Shown here: positions 12,221 through 26,109 of the stretch, in pieces
Layout of the letters: the number at the start of each line of letters is the position of its first letter
Position numbering within the stretch: the stretch's first letter is position 1
DNA from: Lactuca virosa
Taxonomy: Eukaryota > Streptophyta > Magnoliopsida > Asterales > Asteraceae
Assembly: GCA_928212115.1 (NCBI GenBank)
Contig: CAKMRJ010005745.1
Span: 222,375,697-222,439,696, forward strand
Direction: 5' to 3'
DNA length: 64,000 nucleotides
Position numbers and translations under genes: made by a program
Notes under the pieces: generated by a model
Told to the model about the DNA's origin: nothing
What the model saw: only the letters and a program-made list of their open reading frames with translations
The model's database searches: none

Positions 12221-13868
12221 CAAGCTTTGATTGTATTTATATCCCAATAACTCTTGCCTCTTTTTTACTTCAGATATCATTGCATAACTTCATATCAGAT
12301 CAAAAGGTTAATTAATCTTCCTAATACTAGAAGATGGTTAAAGTTGTTATTCTTTGCTTAATTTACCTCTCGATGCAGCCTGGAGATAAATGTATCTGAA
12401 ATTCCTACAAATAAGATAACATGTCAAGATTCCGCTGAAATTCAACCCAAAAGATTGTTTACTAATATTGTTAGGAATGTATCATTATACACAATTTATT
12501 TGGAAATTACAAAATAATGACAAAATATTATTTATTTATTTATTTATTTATTTTGTAGAACTCAACCAAAAGATAATATAACTCATTCTCCGGATAACAA
12601 GGAAGTCCAATAGTATAATATGGTGGTACTAATAATCGACACTTTCTTTTGGGTCTAATTTCACCAAATGCATTAGGTAAGAGAGTGGAATTATGATAGC
12701 ATTGTTCGCTTCCCAAATTATTGTCATTGTTATTTTTCAATGTTTTATATTTGTATTTGTATTCACCTATTTATTATTAGGTAATAAGAATATATAATAA
12801 ATAGATTTTTTTTACCCAAAGATGACAAAATAACTTCAAAGGGAAAACTATCTATCTTTAATGTTGGTTTTTGTGTGGGTATTGCGAAAAGTGAATTCTA
12901 ACAATATCCTACTTAATTAGTATAAGATTTCAATTTCGTGTGAGATTAAAAGGAAGCATGACATGTGATACAATGTATTTCTTTCATTCAAGCTTTGGTT
13001 TTAAGAATATATAGCCATGAGTTAAGCTTTCCGAATTGCTTTTCGTAAAGATTATACTTTTTTATAAGAGAATAATATTTACCCATGATCTTTTGGTTTA
13101 ATCTTAACTCACTAATTTTTTACTCTCTAAAAGATAGCCAAAAACACAAGGAAGTTATTAACCACAAAATCACTAAAGGTGCAAAGGATTTTATGAAAAT
13201 AAACGTTGGTTTAATCGAAGGAAAATAGGCTTTTCGATTGATAGAATCCATATTGTTTCTCCTCATTTAGTAAGACTGAATTCAAAAATATCAAATTAGA
13301 AATTTTTATGTAATTCATTTTTTATTTAATTTGTAGATCTTTGTAGTACACAAGATATTATAATAAAATGTAACAAAATTTTATAATTTATTTATCCGTG
13401 GTTTCTACGGATTGTAACCTAGTAAGGATAATAGATGATAGTTTTGCAAAGACTCATTTGCTTCCCTGCTAGCATCCTAAAATAAATATAGTATATATGA
13501 GTTAAGTAATTATCGGTAAAATAAATATATAAATACAATACATGTGAGCTATGTAAATTGTATTAGGATTACATCTTCAACCATCAAGAGTTGAAATAAA
13601 ATGGAAATTTGAAAAATAAATTCCTACGAATGTTTTTGGTGTAAATATTTGGGACCATAACCGACCTATTTTGCAGTGCGATTATTTCCGAAAATTCATT
13701 ATTTTGGCCAAAAAAATTAGCAAAGTAATTTATAAAAGTTGTTATTTTAACATATTATTTTATTTTTATCAATAATATTATCAATTTAATAGTTAATACA
13801 ACGTTCGATAATCTATCAACAATGCAAAAAGGCCTGAACAAATTACAAAACCGTGACAACACTATTTT
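12221..13868. other. AT-rich intergenic DNA, nothing recognised
   Basis: Very AT-rich, with short simple repeats such as (TTAT)n at 12528-12552 and no reading frame or repeat border I can support. It may contain more of the decayed CCR4-like locus. Confidence 0.5.
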
Positions 13869-13968
13869 CCACTATAAAAGCAATTTTGTTCATTCAAGTT
13901 CAATCTCAAATCGAAACCCATAGGCCATAGCCAAAACCCCTAAAATCTTCAAGAAACCCCGTTCAACG
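13869..13968 (+). promoter_or_regulatory. TATA box and 5' UTR of eIF2-alpha copy 2
   Basis: CTATAAAAG (TATAAAA at 13873-13879) lies 90 bp before the start codon. The inferred 5' UTR is CA-rich with no upstream ATG before the main start. Confidence 0.6.
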
Positions 13969-16377
13969 ATGTCAACAGCATCACCCCCAAATTTCGATTG
14001 CCGCATGTATGAAGCCAAGTTCCCGGAGGTTGACACGCCAGTGATGATCCAGGTCAAGGAAATCGGAGATGTTGCTACTCATGTCTCTCTCCTTGAATAC
14101 AACAATATCGAAGGGATGATCCTCTTATCGGATCTCTCTCGCCGCCGTATTCGAAGTGTTGGCAGCTTAATCAAAGTAGGCCGCATCGAACCTGCTATGG
14201 TGCTTCGTGTTAATGCTGAGAAAGGTTATATTGATTTGAGTAAAAAGAGGTTATCGGAACAGGATGTTCAAATCTGCGAAGAGAGATACAGTAAGAGCAA
14301 GCTTGTGCACTCCATCATGCGCCATGTTGCAGAGACTATGAATGTTGATCTTGAAGTAGGTTTTGGATTTTATGTTCGTGCTTTCCAGATTACTAGTCGT
14401 TTACTCATGACGATGCATACTAATATGAGTAGTATATTACGAAATTATTGCTGTTTGGATTAAAAAACAAACCTAAAAGTCATGACACAACACAAAAACA
14501 GTACTGAATTACTGATTGATAAACTTACATACATATTTTCAGGGGTTGAAAATTGGTATAAGCTGGCTTAGATAGAAGAATTGCTTTGAAAGTTGTAATT
14601 GGTTGTAATGCAGGGTGATTTGGATGTAAGGCAGCTTATAGAGACTTGATCTATAACCAAATCTGCATCAAATTCACTTTGTTGAACTTTTTTTCTTTCA
14701 AATCCTCAACAGTCATTTTGTGCTTTTAGAAATATCAAATAAGTAGGCCACATATGCCCTTCCATAACATGCATATGATTGTAAGTACTCTGCATGATTA
14801 AATTTCTGTATAGAAACTTTTAAGACAGGCATAATGAGCTGTTCTTCATGATGGTACCAGTTTTGACCTCATCTTTGTTGTTGCAATATCTAGATATAAG
14901 ATTTGATGTGCCGAATCCATGCTTGATTATATTATTGTGTTTTGACGACTTCACAATGAAGGAAACTGTATAAATTTTCCTGCAACTTTCCTAATTCTGG
15001 CATAATGGAGTTAGAATTTATCATGACTGAAACACTAGTACTCAGCTTTTGGTTATATATATGTGATGAATCATATAATGATTTAATGTCTATGTGTAAA
15101 TGTTCTTTTTTTATAGATAGCAAACATAGTAAAAAAAAGTTAGTGTTTAGTATTGATGTGTAGGTCTTTTATTCTGCGTAGGGGCTTCTTATGAACTACA
15201 AGTTATCTATGACAGGATTTATACATCCATGTTGGCTGGCCTTTGTACAGAAAATATGGGCATGCATTTGAGGTTTGAATTTTTGATCTTGTTCACTTTC
15301 AAACTTTTATTATTATTATTTTTTTCACATTTATCTGTAATAATAATAATACCTTCTCTTTATGCAGGCTTTCAAATCAATAGTTAATGACCCTGATTCC
15401 GTGCTCAAGTCCCTCACACGTGAAGTTAAACACATCGGTCCAGATGGAAAAGAGGTAATTCTACAAATTGACGCTTTTGCCCATGCTGTTTTTGGTAAAC
15501 TTAGGTTTTCCCATTCATTTTGTAGGTGAGTAAAGTCGTTCCTGCCCTTTCAGAGGATGTGAAAGATGCTTTGGTTAGAAACATCAGAAGACGAATGACC
15601 CCGCAACCGTTGAAAATCCGTGCTGATATTGAAATGAAATGTTTCCAATTTGATGGCGTCCTCCACATCAAGGTGTCATAATCTTGGAATTGGTGTTTTT
15701 TCAATTAAAGAAAATACTAGCAACATACTTTACACTCTTTTTAATCCATAATATTTATATAAAGAATGCAAAAAATTGAAGAGTTGTTTTTGTGGTAACA
15801 GGAAGCCATGAGACAAGCTGAAGCAGTTGGCACTAAAGAGTGTCCAGTGAAAATAAAATTGGTTGCTCCACCAGCTTATGTTCTTAATACACAGACTCTT
15901 GACAAGGTTAATAACAGAACACAAAAGATAAACACTTAAATGGCTCTATGGTGATTATAATTTTGGTTATGTGTCTTTATTATCTTATAAATTATTATGT
16001 CAGGAACAAGGGATAAAGATTCTTACAGAAGCGATTGCTGCTTGTGGTGCTGCAATAGAGCGCCATAAAGGGAAACTTACCATAAAAGAGTCACCTCGGG
16101 CAGTAAGCATTATTTTTAATCTTATTATTATTTTTTTTACCCTTGTCGTTAATTATATTAATTTAAAAGTTAAAATGATATGAATTGATTTAATTTAATT
16201 TTGGTTTAGGTGAGTGAAAGGGAGGACAAATTGCTGGCAGAACAGATGGCTAAACTTGGGCGAGATAATGCAGAGATTAGTGGTGATGAAGACAGTGAGG
16301 TGGAAGAAGATACGGGTATGGGTTCTGTTGATTTGGAGAGCACAAGTTCTGGGATTACAACAGAGTCAGTGATATAA
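13969..16377 (+). CDS. eIF2alpha: Translation initiation factor eIF2 subunit alpha, copy 2
   Basis: Second copy of the eIF2 alpha subunit, with the same seven-exon, all-phase-0 structure as copy 1: exons 13969-14355, 15216-15272, 15368-15454, 15526-15672, 15802-15906, 16004-16102 and 16210-16377. The product is 349 aa. The S1 domain and the phospho-regulatory loop ILLSDLSRRRIRS are intact; the Ser51 equivalent is residue 57. It has one extra residue near the N terminus and a longer, more Ser/Thr-rich tail than copy 1 (ending TTESVI after an acidic stretch). All splice borders are GT-AG and there is no inactivating change, so it looks functional. The two genes point away from each other, with about 9.9 kb of mostly transposon DNA between them. 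Confidence 0.97.
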
Positions 16378-19300
16378 CACAGATTCTAGCATAAATCTGT
16401 TAAATTTTGCATTTTGTTTTTGTGTATTTTTTGGCCGATTTACTTGCTTGCTTAATTTCAAAGGGTATGGCTTTCTTGCTTGTATAAACCGAGTTTTTTT
16501 TTTCTATTGCTAGACTTGTTGTCGAATGTCGTGTATTTATAGCATCGTTGATATGATATGTGCTTTCTTTCTTTGATTTTGCTACCAAAAAACAAGTAAA
16601 AACGAAGTTAAAACCACATAAAATGAAATTTTTGTCTCAACATAAACTATCATACAAAATATGAAAATTCATTCCTTTCAGCCTTACTAATTTCAAACTA
16701 AATTTAAAAATAATATTTCATTAAATAAAACTTAAACTACTACAAACGGTAAATAAAATGAGAACAACAATTAAAATTCAAAAACAATAATAAAAATCTT
16801 ATTTCATATTATATTGGTCATTATACTTGATTTTTGTTGAATTTAAAATAACGACATCAGGAAATTCTGGCGTATGGGTATTTATCTTTTGGTTGAAGAT
16901 GTATTTGATATGTTAACTTTTGTGTGAATATCATTACATTTGGAGTTAACTTGATGTGTTTGAGCAAACCCAACCCACAAGTTGCAGTTTAAAATGTTCG
17001 AGATCTTGCTCCAAAAGAACATCCGTTTTTTTTGTTGATATTCAGTCATTATCTTCCAAAATATCAATGCAAGCTTTAACTAATGTCACGTCTTCATGTT
17101 CAGACCATTTCCTGCATTTTTTGACGTTTTGTTGATTTGTCGCTTAATTCTTTGATTTGGATTTGAGTGATGGGAGAGGAGTCGAATCCATTTGAAATGG
17201 AAATTAGAGAAAGTGAGAATGGAATTGGAGAGATTTGGAATGGATTGGAGAAATTTGGAATGTAATTGGAAAGAATTTGTGGTTTTTGGAAGTGGCCAAG
17301 GGTGATATTATATAGTAGGTGGTTTTTTTTTTTTTTTTTTTTGGGAAAAATAGTCGTTGGTCAAACAATCAAATAGGGGGGTGGGGGTGGGGGACTGCAA
17401 CGGGTTGGATAACTAGTGATTCATGCATTTTGGTGATACCTTCTTTGTGTGGAGCTGGTTGAATAACTCATGATTTAGGCATATTAGAATTGAATTCGTA
17501 GCCAAAAAGCCTCGACTCCGTCCACCCTAAAGAATGACTACTTCAAGTAAAAATAAGATTTTTTTTTCGTAATCTATTTTGAATGAAAACATTTGTTATT
17601 AATATATTATAAAATGAAATAAAAAAATCGGAATAATTTTTTTTGTATTTTTCTAAAATTTACTAGTGTTGAGGAATAAAATTAATAAATTGTATAGCCC
17701 CAAAAATATCAACCCAACCCTACTTGTGCTAACTCTTCAAAACCTTTAAGGCATCTTTCTTTTATCAGCAGTAAACTTGTAAACTCTTTTAATGTAATAT
17801 GAGGTTGTAACTTATTGGTGTTGATAATTCTTGCTAGTCTGCCATATAATAAATGAAAATGAGAATAATATATGTTGGATGGTAGTAGCTATGATTCGGA
17901 TAATAGTTACCGACGAGTTAGGATTATTGTTTCCATGTCTTTATTGTGGAATTTAAATTCTTAGGCACTAGGAAGTAAAATGAATGGATTAGACATATAT
18001 TATTCGTTGTTTCAAAATAAAAACCACATATTAAAAAATAAAGCTAATATCATAAAAAACCTCATATATTGAGTTTTTATAGGATTAAACCTTAACTTTA
18101 TTTTTTTTCTGAAAATACCTTGTGATTTTTCATATTTTCCAAAAATCCCTCAACTTTTATTTTTCTCCGAAAAAACCCTCAACCTCTTGACTTTTCGAAA
18201 AAGAAAACTACTAAAAAGGTCAAACCGAAAAAATGGAAAATGAAGTCTTTTTCAAGAAAAAAAAAGTTATGTTTATTCTTGGAAAAACACAAAATATAAG
18301 ATCTTTTATGATATCCACCCTTAAATATTTTAAGAGATTTTAGTTGGGATAATGACTTAAAAGGGTAATATATTTTTTGATTTGTATACATTTGGTCATT
18401 GATTTTTTTTTTCATATTTAACCATTTAATTTTTTTTTTGTCCACATTCAGTCCTTATAACCAGCTACTCCAAGTTAAGTCAAAAAAATGACTTAATAAA
18501 GTAATATATTTTTCATTTTGTACACATTAGTCATTAATGTTTTTGTACACATTTAGTTCCTATGACCGATTTTTTTTTCCAGCTTTTGCCCACGACATCT
18601 TAAATAGGACAATCATTAATGAGGTGTTCTAATACGTGACTCGTCCTTCACTTATATCAGTAACCTAATTCACAAACGGGTCAAATAATATTGGTGCCCT
18701 AGTTTTCTCCAAGCAAAAGATGTATTCGTCTTCGGTTTCGTCTATCTTTTATAGCATACAACGAGGGTGACCATGGAAGTGCCGAAAAGGCTGAAGTTGA
18801 ATGGTGGAGAAGAATGTGATGAAGTTGTGAAAGCGGAGAACGTGAGGACGAGGAGAAGATGAAGAATTTGGAGCTTACTTATTTAACAGAAAATTACATA
18901 AATGAACCCTATATAGCATATAGAAAACAAATTATAAAACATTTCCTGTAATTTACAAAAAGGTCCCTTTGTAGAGATATTTTTACTGAAATAGTATTTT
19001 AAAGAATTACACAAATATAGTTGCCTAATAGCAAATTATGTTGCTATGTTGGGTACAATTACAAAAATGGTCTATGTGTTTCACTTAGATAAATATCAGT
19101 TACTTTTCACAAAGTTACGAAAATAATCTTATGCCTATAAGCAAAATTGTAAAAATAGTCCGTAGGTTTCACAAAATTACAGAAATGATCACACTCTCTA
19201 ATAACAAATTTACCGAAATAATCCTTGTGTAAGAGAACATTAGAAAAATTATATCGAAGTTCGAAAATATAAAACCCGGCGGGCCATCCCACTAGTTGTA

Positions 19301-20312
19301 TTTAAAAAAAATCCATTTTCTCAAATCATGATTTTGAAAAGAAAAAAAAAATCTGTTTACGAAACTGATGAATGAATTTTCAATACAAAAAAAAAAGATA
19401 AAAAAAAAAACTATTTATGTTTTGTGATACTATTTTTAAGCAAAATTTTGATGGTATAATTTGTAAAGCAATTTAGTAAAATATTAATTTCGGAAAGTTC
19501 TTTTCACTAAACCGATGATTATTTTGTGAGAATTATTCAAAATATAATTTGGTAATACGACATCACCTATTTTAGTTATTTTCAACGATTATCCCAATAC
19601 AAAATTCCTAGATTTTCTATAACCTAAAAGACGTATCTAATTTCCGGCCAAATGTCACATCTAAATTGGATGTGTTGAACTCAATCTTTGAGTTTTGTTT
19701 CTATATATCTCAAATGTTTACATCCATTTAATTTCAAGTATAATCGAACAATTTCATTAGCTTCTATACATATACCTTTAAAAAGACATAAGAACAAATC
19801 CAACATTGACCAATTTTGTTATGTATTGGACCCATACAATACTCCATAGATCACATGAACTCATAAATCTTCCGCAATATATTTATTGGACCCATACAAG
19901 AGTCGAAGCTAATAATAATCCAACCTACAAAAATCACCTAGAAACTTGTTACATATCGTCCCACGACTTATGACTATATCTTGTGGGTAACCACTAAAAA
20001 GCAGAGCATTTTACTATGCAATGTCATCATTGATAAAAAAAAAATTATATGAGAAAAGTAACCAAATATTAAAATGGAAGGTAGAAATACAAATGCATCA
20101 TTACACATCATTGCGACAATTCAACCACTAAAATATGTCCTGTCTACAATATACTAGGGTATGAGGATTGTTTGATCAATACGTGTAAAATAAATCTTAT
20201 AAAAAAGTAAATTTATATAAACGTTTATACTAAATTTATATATCGACATAAGAGTTACATAGCATATATAGTTACATTTTAATAGTTTTAAAATACTTGT
20301 TTTTATCAGTTT
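16378..20312. other. Intergenic region, AT-rich, with decayed repeats
   Basis: No gene is supported. There is a poly-T run at about 17323-17341 and a G-rich GGGGGTGGGGGTGGGGG tract near 17377-17393. From about 18880 to 19230 a phrase like 'acaaaattacagaaatgatc' recurs several times in diverged form, consistent with an old tandem or nested repeat. Phrases like 'tacacatttagttcctatgacc' recur near 18380-18570. None can be assigned to a family. Confidence 0.5.
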
Positions 20313-20426
20313 ATGATTATTTTTCTATTAAGCGCGTCCTTTTCAAACAGCACCATTCATTCATATCTATTTCAAGACAAACACCACCCCATTCACATCT
20401 CATCTAGCTCCACACTGAAATCAGAA

Positions 20427-20783
20427 ATGATAGAGGAAAGAAGAGGAGCTCCCTATGGAATACTACTCGCCGTCGTGGTGGTGGTGTTGATCGGAATCCC
20501 TATGTTCCTAGGCGACGGAGGTGAAGCCGTGACAGAGTTCATAGCCGAGCTTCTCAGCCCATTAGGTCTCTTACTCCTTCCCATCGTCCTCCTGTTACTC
20601 ATTCAATATCTCTCCTCCGATTCTGGATCTTTCGTCTCCAACATCTTCTCCACCGGTGAACCTAACTCTATCCACCGTGCCAGTGGATCTCCGGTCGGCG
20701 TCGGACTTGTCCTCCTCCTCGTAATCTTCCTTCTTTACAACAAGTTCTCCATCTTCGGCGGCGATGAAGATTCCGACGAGTAG
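20427..20783 (+). CDS. Small triple-spanning membrane protein, function unknown
   Basis: Single-exon gene for a 118-aa protein starting MIEERRGAPYG. I see three hydrophobic segments: residues about 12-30 (LLAVVVVVLIGIPMFLG), 40-62 (LLSPLGLLLLPIVLLLLIQYLS) and 88-107 (VGVGLVLLLVIFLLYNKF). The tail is short and acidic (GGDEDSDE). The frame is open further upstream, to 20313, but those codons look like 5' UTR, and this ATG is followed by a clean charged N terminus and the first membrane segment. Codon use is GC-rich in third positions compared with the AT-rich flanks, which supports real coding. I believe homologous small membrane proteins exist across plants but cannot name a characterised family. 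No partner genes are nearby. Confidence 0.8.
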   Translation: MIEERRGAPYGILLAVVVVVLIGIPMFLGDGGEAVTEFIAELLSPLGLLLLPIVLLLLIQYLSSDSGSFVSNIFSTGEPNSIHRASGSPVGVGLVLLLVIFLLYNKFSIFGGDEDSDE

Positions 20784-23404
20784 CTCTTGTTTGTTACTCC
20801 TCAGTTTACTTGGATCTCATCATTTTGTTGTTATTTAGTTTACACGTATATGTATAGAAGTATATTCACTATATTGTATTTGTCATTTTGCATCTGTTTG
20901 ACAGGAATACCCATGATCTTTGGGGGTAATTTTCCGATATTTTGTAGATGACGTTGGGGGTAATATAGTCATTGTTGATTTTCATTTTTCACTTTTTGTT
21001 TTGAGTTTTGGAAAATAATGACGTTGGGGTATCACAAACCCACAAAGTAATTTTTGGTTTTCTTTTTATTTCGAATTGTTTTTTACTTGTTGGATTCTTG
21101 TATTGTGTTGGCTTTAAAAAGAATCATTGCACTTGAATATAATTAAGCATTTAGAATTGTTGTATTTTTTATAAAACCAGAGACTTGTAAAGAAATACAT
21201 GGGAGCCAAGTACGTGTTTCCAGGATTTTGTAGCCTCCTTCCTTGAGGGCAAAACCGTAAATAGTGTTGTTGACATGACCATAGTAGCTTCCGGCGCGTG
21301 AGCACCACTCAATTCTTGGCACGTGACCAGATCTGTGGAGTGCTGAATGGATCCCACTTTTAAGATCGGTCTCGATGGAAAATAAAATAAGACAGCACAG
21401 CATGTTACTATTTCTTTTTTAAGCCTCGGCCGCGGAGGGGCTTATATAATTTTCATCTTAAGTAATTCACATATGTTTTTGCGTTTTAGTACCATCATTA
21501 AAATTTGTTGGCAATTCACCTGAACTAGTAATTTAAATAAATTGATATAAATCTAAATAACAGTAGACCTAATCATTATAATAACCAAAAAAGAAGGTGT
21601 TTTTTGTTTTCTTTTGATTTTTTTTTGAAAGAAAAGTCTCATCTAACGAGGATGTCCAAATCACAACTAATCCGTTGTGTGATCATGAGGCTATGCATCA
21701 TGTCATGACACTTCAAACGAACCTTCATGGCCACAAGAGCGAAAGACAATAATTAGATTCAAGCTTGAGTATATGAGATATCATCCACATCGCCAAAGTG
21801 TTTCACTGATGGGCAATTATTCGAAGGTAATTGATTCGTACATAACAATTTTTTGACATACACAATAATAACATGTTTTTTTTTTGCATATTGTACAACT
21901 CATATAAATCATAAATTGTTGTGTATGATAAAAAAATTGTTGTGTACGAATCAAATCCCTATTCAAATCGTTAAAAAAAGAAAGTGTTGGACACTTAGAA
22001 TACACAACACCAAAGAAAAAATAGCCAAATTGTTAGAGTTGTGAAGTTATTATATAAATGATCTCACTCACTGTTTATGAACACACTTATTGAAGACTCT
22101 TATTTAACTTGGCTCTTTATGAATTCTCATTTAACACCTTATCCAACCACTATATAAATATGTTAAAACATAACATGGTTGACACCAAAGCTAAAACAAG
22201 TCTTTCACTATCATAATTAACTCTTAAGCTTTGCTTTCCTTTTCACTCCGCAAATGTCTTCCGAATGATCTAAAATCGCCCATAAATTTGAGCGTACTTT
22301 AACTTCTAGTGATTAGCTCAGATGATGCCTAATATAATAAAAGGATGATGTATTGATCATAAAGGCTTATTTTTGAAAAAAAAAATGAGAAAGACTTGCC
22401 ATCAAATCAGCACATAAAGAAAGTATTCTAGTATAAACCGAACAAAAAAAGAAATGGAAAACCAATACAATGAAAGAACTCCATGATGCTAAATAGTGGA
22501 CAAGATAGACCAAATGTAAGGTTGGTCGTAAATAGTTAGCTTATGAAGTGATTATGGATGATATTTTGGTGCACAGACATGCGTTTATGGGTTAAAGCAA
22601 AATAAGCATACGAGTTTCCTGAATTAAAAAAAAAAAAAACAAAAAAAAAAAAAAAAAAAAAACAAACAAACAAACTAACATGTGGTGTCTTTCATCTCAT
22701 ATTCAAATCGACCATGGTGTACATTATTTTTAGGTTAAGCAATGTTACTTGACTAACATAATAGTTTTTTTAGAACGGCTTACACATGCACATATTATTC
22801 TACTCTTAAATCTATACATTTTGTCCACAACCGGACTTGAAACTTTCACCTTTGGCTCAGAGGCACTTATCTGTCAACTCTTGATACCGATGGGCCAATG
22901 ACCCTTTAGTGATTAACATAGTAGTCAATATGGTAAATTAAATATATCATCATTTAAGTAACTATAGTGACATATGGGTACATCAACCTGGTGTTCGGTC
23001 TGCCAACATCTGTACTACCTACATGTACATCACCACATAGTGTTAAATGTGGTGTTGTGCCTTAATATCATCAACCAACTTCTTAATGATATCGTTTGTG
23101 GTGGTGTCTCAATAGACCAACTTCTTAGTGATATCGTTTGTGGCGGTGCATGTGGTGGTGGTCCCGATAGGGTTGATTGTAAAATTTGCATAAGTGAATC
23201 CTCATGATTATGTTGCTTCCGCTTTTATGGTGGCGAAATACGTGGTGACAGATGTGGAGGTGGTGTGAGTGAGATTATCTACATATATGTTGAAGGAGGT
23301 ACATCAATCCTCTCGATCCATACCAAGTTGTACGACTAGTTAGTTTTTTGTTACTCTATAATGGAAAGTAACCTTTCTATAGACGTACTACCCGCCTGAT
23401 TATA
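20784..23404. other. Intergenic region without a supported gene
   Basis: Contains the 3' UTR of the small membrane-protein gene, an interrupted poly-A tract (22627-22662) followed by (CAAA)n, and otherwise AT-rich sequence. An 86-codon minus-strand frame at 21143-21403 has mixed composition but no recognisable domain. Confidence 0.5.
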
Positions 23405-26109
23405 AAGTAAAATATTACTTAACCCCTAGGGGATTATCTAATCGACAACTTTGGAAGAAGCATGCCATGGATATTGATGCGGTTTGGAGATCTGATCTTA
23501 AACGGAAAGCTAGGTTGAAATGGGATGTTGATGTAGACGATAATACTAAGTTTTTTCAAGGAATTGTTAACAAAAAAAAAACGTATTTCTGGTTTAAATA
23601 TTGATGGGAATTGGGTGAACCAACCGGAGTTGATCAAAAAGGAAGTTTGGGAGTTTTTTTTCCTTGAAATCTAATGAACCTATGTATTCTCGGCCTAAAC
23701 TGATGAGCAGTAGATTTAAAAAGATCTCTGATGAAGACAAGACGGTTCTTACTAAACCTTTTCCTGAAATGGAAATCAAAGAAGCGGTTTGGTGTTGTGA
23801 TAATGATAGGGCCCCGGGGCCAGATGGCTTCACCTTCATATTCTTAAAAAGGTATTGGAATTTAATCAAAAATAATATTTTCTTGTTTGTGAAAGACTTT
23901 GGTGATTCTGGTATGCTTGCTAAAGGATGTAACTCCTCCTTTATATCTTTAATCTCAAAAGTTAGAGATCCTCTCAACTTGAAGGATTATAGGCCGATGA
24001 ATCTTGTGGGATGTCTCTATAAAGTGATTTCTAAAGTTCTGGCGAACCGACTTAAGGGTGTGATTGACAAAATTATCATTCCGGAGCAATCAACATATGT
24101 GGGGGTCGGAGTATTTTGGATGGTCCACTCTTGCTAAATGAAGTCTATACTTGGTCAAACAAAGCGAAGAAGAAAAGCTTGATTTTTAAAGTTGATTTTG
24201 ACAAAGCTTTTGCCTCTTTGAGTTGGGAGTTTTTTGATTATGTTATGGATCAAATGGGGTTTGGATGAAAATGGAGAAGATAGATTATGGGTTGTTTTTC
24301 CTCGGGAAGGGCTTCCGTTTTGATCAATGGTTTTCCTACCATGGAGTTTGATATTAGAAGAGGTGCTAGGCAAGGCGATCATTTGTCCTCTTTTCTCTTT
24401 ATAATCGCGATGGAGGGTCTTCATGTGTCTATGGAAGCAGGTTGTGATCTTCATTACTTTCGGGGTATTATACTTTTGAATGGGTGTACCTCTCTTTCTC
24501 ATCTCATGTATTATACATTGGAAATAAATTTTATTAACCTCGGTAGGTTACTTTGTTACTTCTTCTTCTCGTCTGGCTTAAAGGTGAATTTATATAAAAG
24601 TAAGGTGTATGGTATTGGGGTTGATAATATTGAGGTGGAAAGACTTGCTAGCATTTTGAAATGTGAATCCGCCTCCTTTCCTTTTACTTATCTTGGCTTG
24701 GTGGAGCCAATATGAAGCTAGCAAAAAATTGGGGTCCTTTTGTTGATAAATTGATGGCTAGGCTTTCTAAATGGAAAGCAAAATCCTTGTCACTTGGCGG
24801 TCGACTTACACTTGTTAATTCAGTGCTCAATAGCCTTCTTTTATATTATTTTTCACTTTTAGAGCTCCAAAAAAGGTTTTAAGTATCCTTGAAGGGATTA
24901 GAAGGAGGTTTCTATGGGGAGGTGATGAAGATAGAAATAAGATAAATTGGGTTGCGTGGGATATTGTCACTAAGCCAAAGATTGAAGGTGGTTTAGGAGT
25001 TGGTTCTCTCGTCTCAGCTAATTTGGCTCTACTTCCTAAATGGTGGTGGCGCTTGAAAAACGGGTACGATTCCTTTTGGTTTTCATGTATTATAAGCATT
25101 CACAACATAAAACTTATAGATGGTAAACCTTTGGCAAAAAAATCCTTGAATCGTGTGTGGTTAAGTATATATCTCAACTACACATAGATCTCGGTGATAC
25201 ATGTGTTAATTTAAATGATCTTTTCAAAAGAGTAGTCCTTATTGGTGACAAAACTTTCTTTTGGAAGGATACATGGTGTGGGGATGTGGCTTTGAAAGAT
25301 CTTTGTCCTAATTTATGTGTTAAAGACAAATAAAGATTGTAAGGTTGTTGATATAGTGAAAAGGGGGGCTAATATGGAGGCTTGGTGGAATTGGAGTTGG
25401 TCGAGAATACTAAGAAGCAAAGGGAGAGAAGCTGATCAATTGTCCATGTTATCTAATTGTTAAATTCTTTTCAATTCTCAACGAGATGTGATAAATGGCA
25501 TTGGGCTGGTGGTGGAGGAAATTCCTTTTCTGTAAAGGCTGTTCGATTAGCTATTGATGCTTCGAGGGGTGGTATGGTTACGCCCTTCATAGGAGTGAAC
25601 TGGATCCCGCTAAAAGTCATCTGTTTTGCGTGGAAGATGCTTAAAAATAGAATTTTCACCTTAATCAATCTTTCCAAGAGGGAGGTTGCCGTTTCTTCAA
25701 CTCTTTGTCCCTTATGTCACTCAGTGGATGAAGATTTAGACGATGTTTTTTTCTCATGTCATGTTGCATCGCAAGTTTGGAGTTGGTTGGTCAATTGGTC
25801 TTCCATTTTTCCGAATATACCCCTGAATTGCTTGGAGTTGTTGGAGATGATAAATTCAACTACTGGAAGTAAAAAAGATGAAAAAATTGAGGCTCTCTCT
25901 TGTTTACACTACTTTATGGATTATCTGGCGGACGACATTAGTGCTCTTTACTTTTAACTGGATTAATAATATATCTAATCTTTGTAAAATAGATTGGGCT
26001 AGCTGGAGCATGTCTCCCATATCGAATGTTTTTTTGTAATATGGCTCGAGCTTCTCGCTTAACCGTCTTTTCGTTTTAATAATGTTGCTTGCCGTTCAAC
26101 AAAAAAAAA
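23405..26109 (+). mobile_element. 5'-truncated, inactive LINE (non-LTR retrotransposon)
   Basis: Successive frames on the plus strand encode plant L1-type pol pieces. The reverse transcriptase begins around 23760 (DNDRAPGPDGF, then LNLKDYRPMNLVG, VDFDKAFASLSW, and RRGARQGDHLSSFLF). It is followed by SGLKVNLYKSK and, at 25530-25830, the zf-RVT domain (FSVKAV, then FAWKMLKNRI, and TLCPLCHSVDEDLDDVFFSC). At least four frameshifts or stops break it. The catalytic Y-A-D-D position reads LMYYT (about 24508), so the active site is lost. The endonuclease half is absent. The 3' end is a TTTTGTAAT...GTTGCTTGCCGTTC trailer and a short poly-A (26101-26109). No target duplication was confirmed. Confidence 0.85.

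Noticed and set aside
21143..21403. 86-codon minus-strand frame
   Set aside because: No recognisable domain, overlapping frames of similar length and no supporting splice or promoter context.
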